From Planctomycetaceae bacterium (lineage in GTDB: Bacteria; Planctomycetota; Planctomycetia; Pirellulales; Lacipirellulaceae): 64,000 bases of DNA. A model generated the notes under the pieces. It searched no databases, had not been told where the DNA came from, and saw nothing but the letters and a program-made list of their open reading frames with translations. The stretch lies in contig PABB01000011.1 of assembly GCA_002702655.1 (NCBI GenBank), forward strand, positions 1 to 64,000. Reading direction: 5' to 3'. A program made the translations under genes and the position numbers. Shown piece by piece: positions 26,031 to 34,932 of the stretch; position 1 is the stretch's first letter, and the number at the start of each line of letters is the position of its first letter.

Positions 26031-26059
26031 TAGCCGGAGGGCCACGCCCTCCGGGACGC
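26031..26059 (-). repeat. REP element, type B, copy 2
   Basis: An inverted REP with stem GGAGGGC/GCCCTCC, ending six bases before the proS stop codon. Confidence 0.85.
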
Positions 26060-26064
26060 GACGG

Positions 26065-27579
26065 CTAGTACGCCTTGGCAAACACGCCGCGGCGCGCACT
26101 CGGCTGGCCGGTGAAGATGCACTTGCCCGGCTCGTCGTCGCCGTCCAGCGGCACACACCGCACCGTGGCTTTCAGTGCCTTGAGCTTCGCCTCCATCTCG
26201 GGCGAGTCGACGAAGTGACAGTAGGCCAGGCCGCCGTGGATCTCCGGTTGCTCGGCATTTTTAGGCGTGAAGAACTTCTCGAACTCCGGCAGGCTGTCAA
26301 TCTTTACGGTCACTGCGTCACGCGCGGCGGCCGCGCGGTCGAACAGCGACTGTTGGATCTCGGTCAGCGTCGCGGCGATCGTCGCCACGAACTGATCGCG
26401 GGCGATTTTGGCGGGCTTCTCGCTGCTGTCGCGGCGGGCGGGCATGAGTTGGCCGCCGGCGATGTCGCGGGGGCCGACTTCCACCCGTAGCGGCACGCCG
26501 CGTTTGACCCACTGCCATTTCTTATCGCCGCCGCGGAGGTCGCGATCGTCGACGCGCACGCGCACTGGTTGGCCGTCGTACTGCTGGGCCGAGAGGTCGC
26601 ATTTGAGCTGCTCGCAGAACGGCAGCACCTCGGCGCGTTCGTCGTCGTTGCGGTAAATCGGCAGAATGACCACGTGCGCGGGCGCCAGCTTGGGCGGCAG
26701 CACCAGCCCGTCGTCGTCGGCGTGCGACATGATCAACCCGCCAACCAGCCGCGTCGACACGCCCCAACTGGTCGTCCAGGCATACTCCAGGTCGCCGCTC
26801 TCACTTTGGAACTTAATCTCTTGGGCCTTGCTGAAGTTCTGCCCCAGGAAGTGGCTCGTGCCGGCCTGCAGCGCTTTGCGGTCCTGCATCATCGCTTCGA
26901 TGCTGTACGTGGCCACGGCGCCGGGGAACCGCTCGCCGGCGGTCTTCTCGCCCTTGATGACCGGCATGGCCATGGCGCCTTCGGCGAACTCGGCGTACAC
27001 GTCCAGCATCTGGCGGGTTTCCTGCTCCGCCTCCTCGCGGGTGGCGTGCACGGTGTGGCCCTCCTGCCACAGGAATTCGGCCGTGCGGAGGAACATGCGG
27101 GTGCGCAGCTCCCAGCGGACCACGTTGGCCCACTGGTTGATCAGAATCGGCAGGTCGCGGTACGACTGCACCCAGCGGGCGAAGGTGGCGCCAATGATCG
27201 TCTCGCTGGTGGGGCGGACGATCAGCGGTTCTTCCAGCTTGGCGCTGGGCGCCGGCTGCAACCCGCCCTGCCCGTCAGGCTCCAAGCGGTGGTGCGTCAC
27301 CACGGCGCACTCTTTGGCAAACCCCTCGACGTGCTCGGCTTCCTTTTCCAGGAAACTCATGGGGATGAACAGCGGAAAGTACGCGTTCTCGTGCCCGGTC
27401 GCCTTGAACATGTCGTCCAGGCGGCGTTGGATGTTCTCCCAGATCGCGTAGCCCCACGGCTTGATGACCATGCAGCCGCGCACATCGGAGGTCTCCGCCA
27501 GGTCGGCGGCCTTGACGACTTGCTGATACCACTCGGGATAGTTCTCTTCGCGGGTGGGCGTGATCGCGGTGCGAGGCAT
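26065..27579 (-). CDS. proS: Prolyl-tRNA synthetase, short archaeal/eukaryal type
   Basis: Charges tRNA-Pro. The 504 residues fit the ProS type 3 form without an editing insertion: A-D-L-A-E-T-S-D-V-R-G-C-M-V-I-K-P-W-G-Y-A-I-W-E at the front, class II motif 2 (R-W-E-L-R-T-R-M-F-L-R-T-A-E-F), motif 3 elements (S-W-G-V-S-T-R), an anticodon-binding domain from about 280, and the characteristic C-terminal Tyr (A-K-A-Y). The ATG at 27579 fits; upstream in-frame sequence to 27813 is not family-like. It is divergent from the nuclease gene, with an inverted word repeat in the gap. Confidence 0.95.
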   Translation of the reverse strand: MPRTAITPTREENYPEWYQQVVKAADLAETSDVRGCMVIKPWGYAIWENIQRRLDDMFKATGHENAYFPLFIPMSFLEKEAEHVEGFAKECAVVTHHRLEPDGQGGLQPAPSAKLEEPLIVRPTSETIIGATFARWVQSYRDLPILINQWANVVRWELRTRMFLRTAEFLWQEGHTVHATREEAEQETRQMLDVYAEFAEGAMAMPVIKGEKTAGERFPGAVATYSIEAMMQDRKALQAGTSHFLGQNFSKAQEIKFQSESGDLEYAWTTSWGVSTRLVGGLIMSHADDDGLVLPPKLAPAHVVILPIYRNDDERAEVLPFCEQLKCDLSAQQYDGQPVRVRVDDRDLRGGDKKWQWVKRGVPLRVEVGPRDIAGGQLMPARRDSSEKPAKIARDQFVATIAATLTEIQQSLFDRAAAARDAVTVKIDSLPEFEKFFTPKNAEQPEIHGGLAYCHFVDSPEMEAKLKALKATVRCVPLDGDDEPGKCIFTGQPSARRGVFAKAY

Positions 27580-27581
27580 AC

Positions 27582-27844
27582 GGAGGATGAGGCTTGAGGC
27601 GTGGGGCGTGAGGTGACAATCAGGGCGAGCCGCGGCGTCTTCGCCAGCGGCCAACCCGTCAAACAAGCCCGACATTCTAGCCTCCACGGCGGTTCGGCGA
27701 AATTGCACCGCCGCGGCTGCGAATTGGCCCCGCGTCCTGGCAGGCCAATTCTGGTAGGATGCCCTGCAGCCCCCGCCGCCGGCGACCCGCACGGTCGCGG
27801 CTGGACCCCGCACGACTCAAGCCTCACGCCTCAAGCCTCCTCAT
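27582..27844. repeat. Inverted word arms in the proS/nuclease gap
   Basis: The left arm 27582-27613 (GAGGATGAGGCTTGAGGCGTG...) and the right arm 27811-27844 (CACGACTCAAGCCTCACGCC...) are imperfect reverse complements separated by about 200 bases. The word is the same as in the rpmF-fabD gap (4172-4296). Confidence 0.6.
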
Positions 27845-28826
27845 GCCTACCGCGACCGAACGCAAATTTGTCAGCCAGCTTGGCCACAACGAACAGATCC
27901 ACCAGGTGTTTCTCGCGTCCGAGAAGCAGCTGCGGCCCAACCGCAACGGCAACCTGTACCTGCAGGTCGATCTTTCGGACCGCTCGGGCAGCATCAACAC
28001 CCGCATGTGGAATGCCAGCGAGGACGACTACAAAGCGTTCGAGAATGGCGATTACGTGTTCGTCGAGGGCGCCACGCAGTTGTTCCAGGGCAACATGCAG
28101 CTGATCGCCAACCGAATTCGCCGCGCGCGGCCCGACGAGGTCGACGAGGCGGATTTTACGACGCTGCAGGCGGGCGATGTGGAGAAGATGCGCGCCCGGC
28201 TGGTGGAGATCCTCAGCGGCATCAAGACCGCCCCGCTGGCGCGACTGGTGCAAGCGTTTATGAGCGACGAGTCGTTCATGGACAAATTCTGCCGCGCCCC
28301 GGCCGGCATGAAGAACCACCACGCCTACCAGGGCGGGCTGTTGGAGCACGTCGTCAGCCTGTGCGAGCTGGTGCTGGTCGTGGCCCCGCGGTATCCGCAA
28401 CTCGACGGCGACAAGTTGCTGGTCGGCGCGTTCTTGCACGACGCCGCCAAGGTCGACGAGCTGACCTACGACCGCGACATCGCCTACAGCGACGAAGGGC
28501 AACTGCTGGGGCACATGGTCATGGGCGTCACGCTGATCGACGACAAGGTGCGCGAGGCGGTTCGCAAAGACGGCCTGCCAATGCCCGAGCGGATCATCAC
28601 CGAAGTGAAACACATGATCGTCGCCCACCACGGCGAGTACGCCTACGGCAGCCCCAAGCTGCCGATGACGCTCGAGGCGATCACGCTGCACCTGTTGGAC
28701 AACCTGGACGCCAAGATCGCCAGCTTCAGCCAATTGATGAGCGACTGCCCCAACGTCGACAGCCCGTGGACGCAATACTTCCAACAGATCGGCCGCAAGC
28801 TGTTCAAGGGCGACGCTGCCGATTAG
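27843..28826 (+). CDS. YhaM-like 3'-5' exoribonuclease (OB + HD domains)
   Basis: Probable 3'-5' exonuclease. The 327 residues have an OB fold (about 15-95, G-N-L-Y-L-Q-V-D-L-S-D-R-S-G) and an HD domain (about 150-300) with N-H-H-A-Y-Q-G-G-L-L-E-H-V, the metal-binding pair in F-L-H-D-A-A-K-V-D-E-L, and a later V-A-H-H-G-E. This order is that of B. subtilis YhaM. The ATG at 27843 lies at the end of the repeat arm. It is followed after 63 bases by rnr, another 3'-5' exoribonuclease, so the pair may form an RNA-turnover operon. Confidence 0.88.
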   Translation: MPTATERKFVSQLGHNEQIHQVFLASEKQLRPNRNGNLYLQVDLSDRSGSINTRMWNASEDDYKAFENGDYVFVEGATQLFQGNMQLIANRIRRARPDEVDEADFTTLQAGDVEKMRARLVEILSGIKTAPLARLVQAFMSDESFMDKFCRAPAGMKNHHAYQGGLLEHVVSLCELVLVVAPRYPQLDGDKLLVGAFLHDAAKVDELTYDRDIAYSDEGQLLGHMVMGVTLIDDKVREAVRKDGLPMPERIITEVKHMIVAHHGEYAYGSPKLPMTLEAITLHLLDNLDAKIASFSQLMSDCPNVDSPWTQYFQQIGRKLFKGDAAD

Positions 28827-28837
28827 CTGCGATGCGG

Positions 28838-28889
28838 CAGCGGAGCGCGGCCTCTGACCTCTGACCTCTCGCCACTGACCTCTACCTCC
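28838..28889. repeat. Direct word repeats (CTCTGAC) before rnr
   Basis: CCTCTGACCTCTGACCTCTC followed by GCCACTGACCTCTACCTCC. It is a single arm without the opposite arm, apparently a remnant of the hairpin type seen in other gaps. Confidence 0.55.
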
Positions 28890-31337
28890 ATGTCTCAACT
28901 CCGCGACGCCATTCTGCGCTATGTCACCCAGCCCGGCTATAAGCCGGTCAAGCCGAAGGTGATTGCCAAGCGGCTGGGACTGGAACCCGACGAGGCGTCG
29001 GCGGTCCGCAAAGAGGTCAAACGGCTGATCAAGGAAAAGGTGCTGAAGTGGGGCCCCAGCCATCAGGTGGTTCCGGTCGACGGCTCGTCGCCGGCTGATG
29101 AGGACGCGACAAGCGGCCGGCCGGCCTCCGACACGCGGACCCCGCCCCTGCCCGAGGAAGGCAGCGGCAAGCCGCCGCGCAAGGGCCAGCACATCGTCGG
29201 CGTCTATCGCAGCACGAACAAAGGCTACGGCTTCCTGCGGCCCGAGGGCACGGCCGCGTCGGTTGGCCGCGACGCCGACATCTTCATCCCCGCCAAGTAC
29301 GCCGGCGACGCCGCCAACGGCGACACCGTGCGGATTCGGCTGGGCCCCGTCGGTCGCAAGGGCAAGCCCGAGGGCCGCGTGATCGACGTCGTGGAGCGGG
29401 CGACCAACAAGTTCGTCGGCGCGTATTTCGAGCAAGGCGGCATGGGGCTGGTCGAAGTGGACGGCGCCGTGTTCGCGCATCCCGTGCATGTGGGCGACCC
29501 CGGCGCGAAGGGCGTGCAGCCGGATGACAAAGTCGTGATCGAGATGGTCCGCTTCCCCTCGCACGTGCGCGACGGCGAGGGCGTGATCATCGACGTACTG
29601 GGCGCCCGTGGCGAGCCGGGCGTCGACACGCTGTCGATCATTCACGAATTCAACCTCCCCGGGCCGTTCGCCGAGGACGCGCTGGACAACGCCCGCGAGG
29701 AAGCCCAACGGTTCGAGGCGGAACTCGACGCGCAGGCGTGGGCCAGCGACGACGCGCCGGAGCAGGCGGGCAAGAAGCAAGCCCCGCGTCACGACTGCAC
29801 GGGCGAGACGGTTATCACCATCGACCCGGCAACGGCGCGTGACTTTGACGACGCGATCTCGCTGGAGCGGTTGGAGAACGGTCATTGGCTGTTGGGCGTG
29901 CACATTGCCGACGTGTCGCACTTCGTGCAGCCGAAGACGGCCCTGGATCGCGAAGCCCGCGACCGCGCGACCAGCGTTTATCTGCCCGATCGCGTGATCC
30001 CGATGCTGCCGGAGATCATCTCGAACAACCTGGCCAGCCTGCAGCCGGACCGCGTGCGGTTCGCCGTGACGGCGCGGATCGAGTTCACCGAAGACGGCCT
30101 GCGGGTGGGGGCCGACGTGTTCAAGAGCGCGATCAAAAGCTGCCGGCGGTTCGCCTACGAGGAAGTCGACAACTACCTGTGGACCAAGGGCTTGGTCGAC
30201 GTGCCGGCCAAGCAGAAAAAGGCGGGCGTCAAGGCCACCGGCCAACCGCCGGAAGAGCTGCAGCTCACCCCGCAGGTCGACGGCCTGCTGGAGCGGATGT
30301 TCACGCTGGCGATGCAACTGCGCGGCCGGCGGTTCCGTCGCGGGGCGTTGGAGCTGTCCATGCCCGAGGTGGAAATCGACCTGGACAAAGAAGGCCGCGT
30401 CTCGGGCGCCCACGTCGAGGTGAACACCGAGAGCCATCAGATCATCGAAGAGTTCATGCTGGCCGCGAACGAAGCGGTCGCCGAGAAGCTGCGCGACGAG
30501 GGGCTGCTGTTTTTGCGTCGCGTTCACGGGGCGCCCGACCCGCGCAAGCTGAAGGCGCTGACCAACTTTGTCAAAGAGCTGGGCTTCAGCGTCGAAAGTT
30601 TGGAAAGCCGCTTCGCTCTGCAGAAGCTGCTGGCCGACGTGGACGGCGACCCGCGCCAACACGCAGTCAACTTCGCTGTGCTGCGGTCGATGCAGCGCGC
30701 CGTCTACAGCCCGGAGGACGAGGGGCACTACGCGCTGGCGAGCGAGTGCTACTGCCACTTCACCTCGCCGATTCGTCGTTACCCGGATCTCACGGTGCAT
30801 CGGCTGATCGAGGCGCTCGCCGCGGGCCGCAAACCGCAGCAGGACCTCAACGCCATGTTCCTGCTGGGCGATCACTGCAGCGAGCGCGAGCAGCGGGCCA
30901 CCGAAGCCGAGCGCGAGCTGAACAAGGTCAAGTTGCTCAACTTCCTGGTCGACAAGATCGGCATGGAGATGGACGGCGTGGTGACCGGCGTGGAAAGCTT
31001 CGGCATGTTTGTCACCGGCAGCGAATTGCCGGCCGAGGGGCTCATCCACATCAGCGGGCTCACCGACGACTACTACAAGTTCGATCGCGCCGGGCACGTG
31101 ATCCATGGGTTCCGCACTGGCAATTCCTTCCGCCTGGGCGATCCGGTGCGGGTGGCGGTGGCGGCGGTGGACGTCGATCGCCGCGAATTGGATTTCCGGC
31201 TGCTAGGCCGCCGCGCCGGCGGCAGCCCCAGTCCCAAGCGGGGCTCGACCGGTCGCCCGGCTGGCGACCGCTCCAAGGGCAAACCGGCCAAGAACCGCGA
31301 CAAGAATAAGAAGAAGGGCCGCAAACGGCGAAAATAG
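28890..31337 (+). CDS. rnr: Ribonuclease R
   Basis: A processive 3'-5' exoribonuclease able to degrade structured RNA. The 815 residues have an N-terminal winged-helix (1-65), cold-shock domains (from about 95: G-V-Y-R-S-T-N-K-G-Y-G-F-L), the RNB domain with metal-binding I-D-P-A-T-A-R-D-F-D-D-A near 311-322, an S1 domain (about 690-775, G-V-V-T-G-V-E-S-F-G-M-F-V), and a Lys/Arg-rich tail, which assists binding of structured RNA in the family. It is preceded by the YhaM-like gene. Confidence 0.96.
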   Translation: MSQLRDAILRYVTQPGYKPVKPKVIAKRLGLEPDEASAVRKEVKRLIKEKVLKWGPSHQVVPVDGSSPADEDATSGRPASDTRTPPLPEEGSGKPPRKGQHIVGVYRSTNKGYGFLRPEGTAASVGRDADIFIPAKYAGDAANGDTVRIRLGPVGRKGKPEGRVIDVVERATNKFVGAYFEQGGMGLVEVDGAVFAHPVHVGDPGAKGVQPDDKVVIEMVRFPSHVRDGEGVIIDVLGARGEPGVDTLSIIHEFNLPGPFAEDALDNAREEAQRFEAELDAQAWASDDAPEQAGKKQAPRHDCTGETVITIDPATARDFDDAISLERLENGHWLLGVHIADVSHFVQPKTALDREARDRATSVYLPDRVIPMLPEIISNNLASLQPDRVRFAVTARIEFTEDGLRVGADVFKSAIKSCRRFAYEEVDNYLWTKGLVDVPAKQKKAGVKATGQPPEELQLTPQVDGLLERMFTLAMQLRGRRFRRGALELSMPEVEIDLDKEGRVSGAHVEVNTESHQIIEEFMLAANEAVAEKLRDEGLLFLRRVHGAPDPRKLKALTNFVKELGFSVESLESRFALQKLLADVDGDPRQHAVNFAVLRSMQRAVYSPEDEGHYALASECYCHFTSPIRRYPDLTVHRLIEALAAGRKPQQDLNAMFLLGDHCSEREQRATEAERELNKVKLLNFLVDKIGMEMDGVVTGVESFGMFVTGSELPAEGLIHISGLTDDYYKFDRAGHVIHGFRTGNSFRLGDPVRVAVAAVDVDRRELDFRLLGRRAGGSPSPKRGSTGRPAGDRSKGKPAKNRDKNKKKGRKRRK

Positions 31338-31351
31338 CCCGCCGATATTCT

Positions 31352-31490
31352 CACCACGAAGGTCAGGGCCGCTGAATGACCAATGTCCAAGCACCAATGA
31401 CCAAGACGTTATGTTCGCCAAACCAGTTGGTCATTGGGACTTGGTCATTTCATTTCCGTGCCCTCTGTGCCTCCGTGGTTTGTTCCTCTC
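31352..31490. repeat. Nested word hairpin between rnr and gcvT
   Basis: Inner arms at 31374-31403 (GAATGACCAATGTCCAAGCA...) and 31428-31451 (TGGTCATTGGGACTTGGTCA...), built from CCAATGA words. An outer pair of a different word flanks them: ACCACGAAGG near 31352 and CCTCCGTGGT near 31470. Confidence 0.7.
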
Positions 31491-31584
31491 GCCCCGCCTG
31501 CCGCTCGACCCTGGCGGTGCTCGCTATGGGCCGTAGAATAACGGCTTTGCCGCTCCAGACGACCTCCCGCAGTCGGACGCCAGG

Positions 31585-32703
31585 ATGACCGCCGAGACGC
31601 TTCAACGCACGCCGCTCCACGACTGGCACGCCGCCCATGGCGGGCGGATGGTCGACTTTGCCGGGTGGTCGATGCCGGTGCAGTATTCCTCGATCGTCGA
31701 GGAGCACCAAGCGACCCGCACCGCGGTGGGGCTGTTTGATATCTCGCACATGGGCCGGCTGCTGCTGGACGGGCCCGATGCCGGCGCCCTGATCGACCGG
31801 CTCGTCACGCGGCGCATCCTCGACATGAATCCGGGGCAGGTCCGTTACGCCCTGGTCTGCAATGCCGACGGCGGCGTGCTGGACGACGTGCTCGTGTACC
31901 AGGTCACGCTGCCCAGCGGCGAACTGTCCGGCTACGGCATGGTGGTCAACGCCAGCAATCGCGAAAAGATCGTCGGCTGGATCGCCCAGCAGCGCGGCGA
32001 CATGGACCTCAAGGTCCAGGACGCCACGCACGAATACGCGATGATCGCCGTGCAGGGCCCGCGGGCCATCGAAATGCTCGACGGCCTGTGCGAGTGCGAG
32101 CTGACCGCCATGCGGTACTACACCGGCAACATGACCACCCTGTGCGACTGCCGGGTGTTCTTCAGCCGCACCGGCTACACCGGCGAGGACGGCGGCGAGA
32201 TCATTTGCGACGCCGGCAGCGCGGTCCACATCTGGGAACAACTGGCGGCCAAGGCGGCCGAGTTGGGCGGCGGTCCGGTGGGACTGGCGGCCCGCGACAC
32301 GCTGCGGCTGGAAGCCGGCATGCCGCTGTACGGCCACGAACTGTCCGAAGAGATCAACCCCATCCAAGCCGGCCTCGACTTTGCCGTGAACTTGCGCAAT
32401 CGCGAGTTCATCGGCCGGGACGCGATCGCCGCCGCGCAGCGCGACAATGGCCAGCCGGTGCGCGTCGGTCTGCTGTTGGACGGCAAGCGAGCCGCGCGCG
32501 AGGGAGCGGCCATCCTGCGCGACGACGAGCCCGTGGGCCACGTGACCAGCGGCACGTTCTCGCCGACGTTCGAGCGGCCCATCGCCATGGGCTACGTCAA
32601 ACCGACCGCAGCGGCGCCGGGCACGACGCTCACCGTCGACATCCGCGGCAGCCGCCACCCGGCGCAGGTCTCGCCGCTGCCGTTTTACCAGCGCGGGAAG
32701 TGA
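31585..32703 (+). CDS. gcvT: Glycine cleavage system T protein (aminomethyltransferase)
   Basis: Releases ammonia from the aminomethyl-lipoyl group on GcvH and forms methylene-tetrahydrofolate. The 372 residues show the T-protein landmarks: T-P-L-H-D-W-H-A-A-H-G-G-R-M-V-D-F-A-G-W near the start, F-D-I-S-H-M-G, F-F-S-R-T-G-Y-T-G-E-D-G, and the C-terminal domain G-H-V-T-S-G-T-F-S-P-T. Length is typical. It is the first of four gcv genes on one strand, each separated by a hairpin-bearing gap of 100-190 bases. Confidence 0.96.
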   Translation: MTAETLQRTPLHDWHAAHGGRMVDFAGWSMPVQYSSIVEEHQATRTAVGLFDISHMGRLLLDGPDAGALIDRLVTRRILDMNPGQVRYALVCNADGGVLDDVLVYQVTLPSGELSGYGMVVNASNREKIVGWIAQQRGDMDLKVQDATHEYAMIAVQGPRAIEMLDGLCECELTAMRYYTGNMTTLCDCRVFFSRTGYTGEDGGEIICDAGSAVHIWEQLAAKAAELGGGPVGLAARDTLRLEAGMPLYGHELSEEINPIQAGLDFAVNLRNREFIGRDAIAAAQRDNGQPVRVGLLLDGKRAAREGAAILRDDEPVGHVTSGTFSPTFERPIAMGYVKPTAAAPGTTLTVDIRGSRHPAQVSPLPFYQRGK

Positions 32704-32723
32704 GTTCAGCGCCAAAGAGTTGC

Positions 32724-32849
32724 ACGCAGAGAATCAGGAAATGTCCAATGACCAAGCACCAATGACCAATTCTTGCATGGCGGCTTCGTCATTTGGTCAT
32801 TGGGACTTGGTCATTGGTCATTCAACCGACTCCGCGCCTCTGCGTGAGA
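32724..32849. repeat. Nested word hairpin between gcvT and gcvH
   Basis: The inner arms 32741-32769 and 32793-32822 use the CCAATGACCAA word also found before gcvT and after gcvPB. Outside them are ACGCAGAG (near 32724) and CCTCTGCGT (near 32837), a second word. Confidence 0.7.
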
Positions 32850-32887
32850 TATCCAAACTTCGTCATTCCGCTGCAGGGAGCGAAACA

Positions 32888-33271
32888 TTGAAGCCTGAAG
32901 ATCTAAAATTCGCCAAAACGCACGAGTGGGTCGCCCTGGACGGCGACGTGGCCACGGTGGGCATCTCGGCGTTTGCCGTCGAAGCGCTGACCGACCTGGT
33001 GTTTATGGAACTGCCGGCCGTCGGTAAACAGGTGGAACCCGAAGAGCCGATGTGCGAGGTCGAGTCCGTCAAGGCGGTCAGCGACGTCTACGCCCCCGTG
33101 GCCGGCGAGGTGATCGAGGTCAACGAATCGCTGCCGGACAACCTGGAAGTGCTGGGCGAGGATCCGTACGAAAAAGGCTGGATCGCCAAGATCAAGCTCG
33201 CCGCCGGCGCCGGCATCGATCACCTGATGGACCACGCCGCATACGAAAAGCAGTGCGCGGAAGAAGGATAG
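32888..33271 (+). CDS. gcvH: Glycine cleavage system H protein
   Basis: A shuttle protein carrying the aminomethyl group on lipoate. The 127 residues include the lipoyl-lysine Lys62 in V-E-S-V-K-A-V-S-D-V and the typical T-H-E-W front and E-D-P-Y-E-K-G-W-I-A-K end. The start is a TTG at 32888, preceded by GGGAG, because the family start (K-P-E-D-L-K-F-A-K-T-H-E-W) follows directly; no ATG is near. Lipoylation could come from the ligase at 36526-37353. Confidence 0.96.
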   Translation: MKPEDLKFAKTHEWVALDGDVATVGISAFAVEALTDLVFMELPAVGKQVEPEEPMCEVESVKAVSDVYAPVAGEVIEVNESLPDNLEVLGEDPYEKGWIAKIKLAAGAGIDHLMDHAAYEKQCAEEG

Positions 33272-33374
33272 GCGAAACGATGAGCGATGAACGAGAATCG
33301 ATGAACTCGTTCGTTGTCGTCGTCCGCCTCGCTTCGTGTTTCAGCATTCATCGTTCATAGTTCATCGCTTCGCC
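33271..33374. repeat. Intergenic word hairpin, GATGAAC word
   Basis: The left arm 33271-33306 (GGCGAAACGATGAGCGATGA...) and right arm 33343-33374 (...GTTCATCGCTTCGCC region) are imperfect reverse complements. They fill the whole gap between gcvH and gcvPA. Confidence 0.7.
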
Positions 33375-33375
33375 C

Positions 33376-34746
33376 ATGCCTTACCTCTACAACACCCCCG
33401 AGGATCAGCGGGAGATGCTCGCGGCCATCGGGGCCGATTCGGTCGACGACCTGTTCGCGCCGATCCCCGACGAGCTGAAGCTGGGGCGCGAGCTGCAGCT
33501 GCCCGCGGCGCTGTCCGAGTTGGAGCTCGATCTGCACCTGCGCGAACTGGCCGCCCAGAATCAGCACGCGGGCAACAGCGTCTGCTTCCTCGGCGGGGGC
33601 TCGTATGACCACTTCGTCCCCGCGGTGTGCGACGCGATCGGCTCCCGCAGCGAGTTCTACACCTCCTACACGCCCTACCAGGCCGAGGCGAGCCAGGGCA
33701 ACTTGCAGGCGATGTTCGAGTACCAGTCGCTCATCACGCGGCTGACCGGCATGGAGGTCTCCAACAGCAGTCTGTACGACGGCGCCAGCTCGGCGGCCGA
33801 GGCGGTGCTGATGGCCCTGCACGCGGGGGGCAAGCGGACCAAGATCGTCGCCCCCGCCACGCTGCACCCCGAGTACCGCGCGACGATCGCCACGTACCTG
33901 GAGTGCCTCGACGCGGAACTGGTGACCGTGCCCTGCCCCGCCGGCGTGATCGACGCCGACGAATTGGCTTCGGTCGTGGATGATCAGACCGCGGCAGTCC
34001 TGTTGCAGCAGCCGAACTTTTTTGGCTGCGTCGAGGATGCGGACGCCGTGGCCGGCGTCGCCAAGGCAGCCGGCGCGCTGCTGATTTCGGTATTCGATCC
34101 GATCTCGCTGGGCGTGCTCAAACGGCCCGGGGACTACGGGGCCAACATTGCCGTGGCCGAGGGACACACGCTCGGCACGCCCATGTCCTACGGCGGGCCC
34201 TATCTGGGCATCATGGCGTGCGATCAGAAGCTGGTCCGCCGCATGCCCGGCCGGATCGTCGGCGAAACGACCGACCGCCGCGGCAAGAAGTGCTTCGTCC
34301 TGACGCTGCAAACCCGCGAGCAACACATCCGCCGCGACAAGGCCACCAGCAACGTCTGCAGCAACCAAGCGCTGTTCGCCGTGCGAGCGGCCGTGTACCT
34401 GGCGCAAGCCGGCCCGCAGGGGCTCAAGGAAACCGCCGAATTGTGCCTGCACAAGTCGCGCTACCTGGCCGAGCAATTGTGCGCCAGCGACCGATTCTCG
34501 CTGGCATTCGAGGCGCCGACGTTCAAGGAGTTTGTCATTCGCGACGCCGAGAACGACGTGGCGGGCTTGCTGGAGAAGGCCCGCGCCGCGGGTTTCCTCG
34601 CCGGGCTGCCGCTCGCGGCGTGGTATCCGGAACTGAGCGACTGTGTGCTGATCGCTGTGACGGAAAAGCGAACCAAGAAGGAAATGGACGCCCTGGTCGG
34701 CGTGCTTGCCGGCGTCGAGGCCAGCCAGATGGCATCGGCCAAGTGA
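33376..34746 (+). CDS. gcvPA: Glycine dehydrogenase (decarboxylating) subunit 1
   Basis: The alpha part of the two-subunit P protein, which decarboxylates glycine and passes the aminomethyl group to GcvH. The 456 residues fit the split form. Motifs seen are S-F-L-G-G-G-S-Y-D-H-F-V-P, F-Y-T-S-Y-T-P-Y-Q-A-E-A-S-Q-G and Y-D-G-A-S-S-A-A-E-A. It ends in A-S-A-K without the PLP domain, which lies in gcvPB. Confidence 0.96.
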   Translation: MPYLYNTPEDQREMLAAIGADSVDDLFAPIPDELKLGRELQLPAALSELELDLHLRELAAQNQHAGNSVCFLGGGSYDHFVPAVCDAIGSRSEFYTSYTPYQAEASQGNLQAMFEYQSLITRLTGMEVSNSSLYDGASSAAEAVLMALHAGGKRTKIVAPATLHPEYRATIATYLECLDAELVTVPCPAGVIDADELASVVDDQTAAVLLQQPNFFGCVEDADAVAGVAKAAGALLISVFDPISLGVLKRPGDYGANIAVAEGHTLGTPMSYGGPYLGIMACDQKLVRRMPGRIVGETTDRRGKKCFVLTLQTREQHIRRDKATSNVCSNQALFAVRAAVYLAQAGPQGLKETAELCLHKSRYLAEQLCASDRFSLAFEAPTFKEFVIRDAENDVAGLLEKARAAGFLAGLPLAAWYPELSDCVLIAVTEKRTKKEMDALVGVLAGVEASQMASAK

Positions 34747-34748
34747 CG

Positions 34749-34911
34749 GAACCGCCAGGAGTTCCAAGAAGAGAAGATCAAACCGCGGATGAACGCAGAT
34801 AAACGCGGATCGATTGCCCTTCAGCATCTGCATACATCTGCGTCCATCTGCGGTTCAATGCGTTAGTAGCTATGCCACCCTGGCGCTCTTGGCGACCTTG
34901 GCGGTTCAAAA
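34749..34911. repeat. Nested word hairpin between gcvPA and gcvPB
   Basis: Inner arms: 34781-34810 (AACCGCGGATGAACGCAGAT...) and 34826-34855 (reverse complement with CGCAGAT words). Outer arms: AACCGCCAGGAGTTCCAAG (about 34750) and CTTGGCGACCTTGGCGGTT (about 34893). Two different words are thus nested in a single 186-base gap. Confidence 0.75.
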
Positions 34912-34932
34912 CAAACGACTCGCAAAGATTTC

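Noticed and set aside
27831-31106. Open frame of 1091 codons on the minus strand
   Set aside because: It is entirely antisense to the YhaM-like and rnr genes and rich in His/Gln/Val/Asp, typical of shadow translation. rnr shows clear catalytic motifs.
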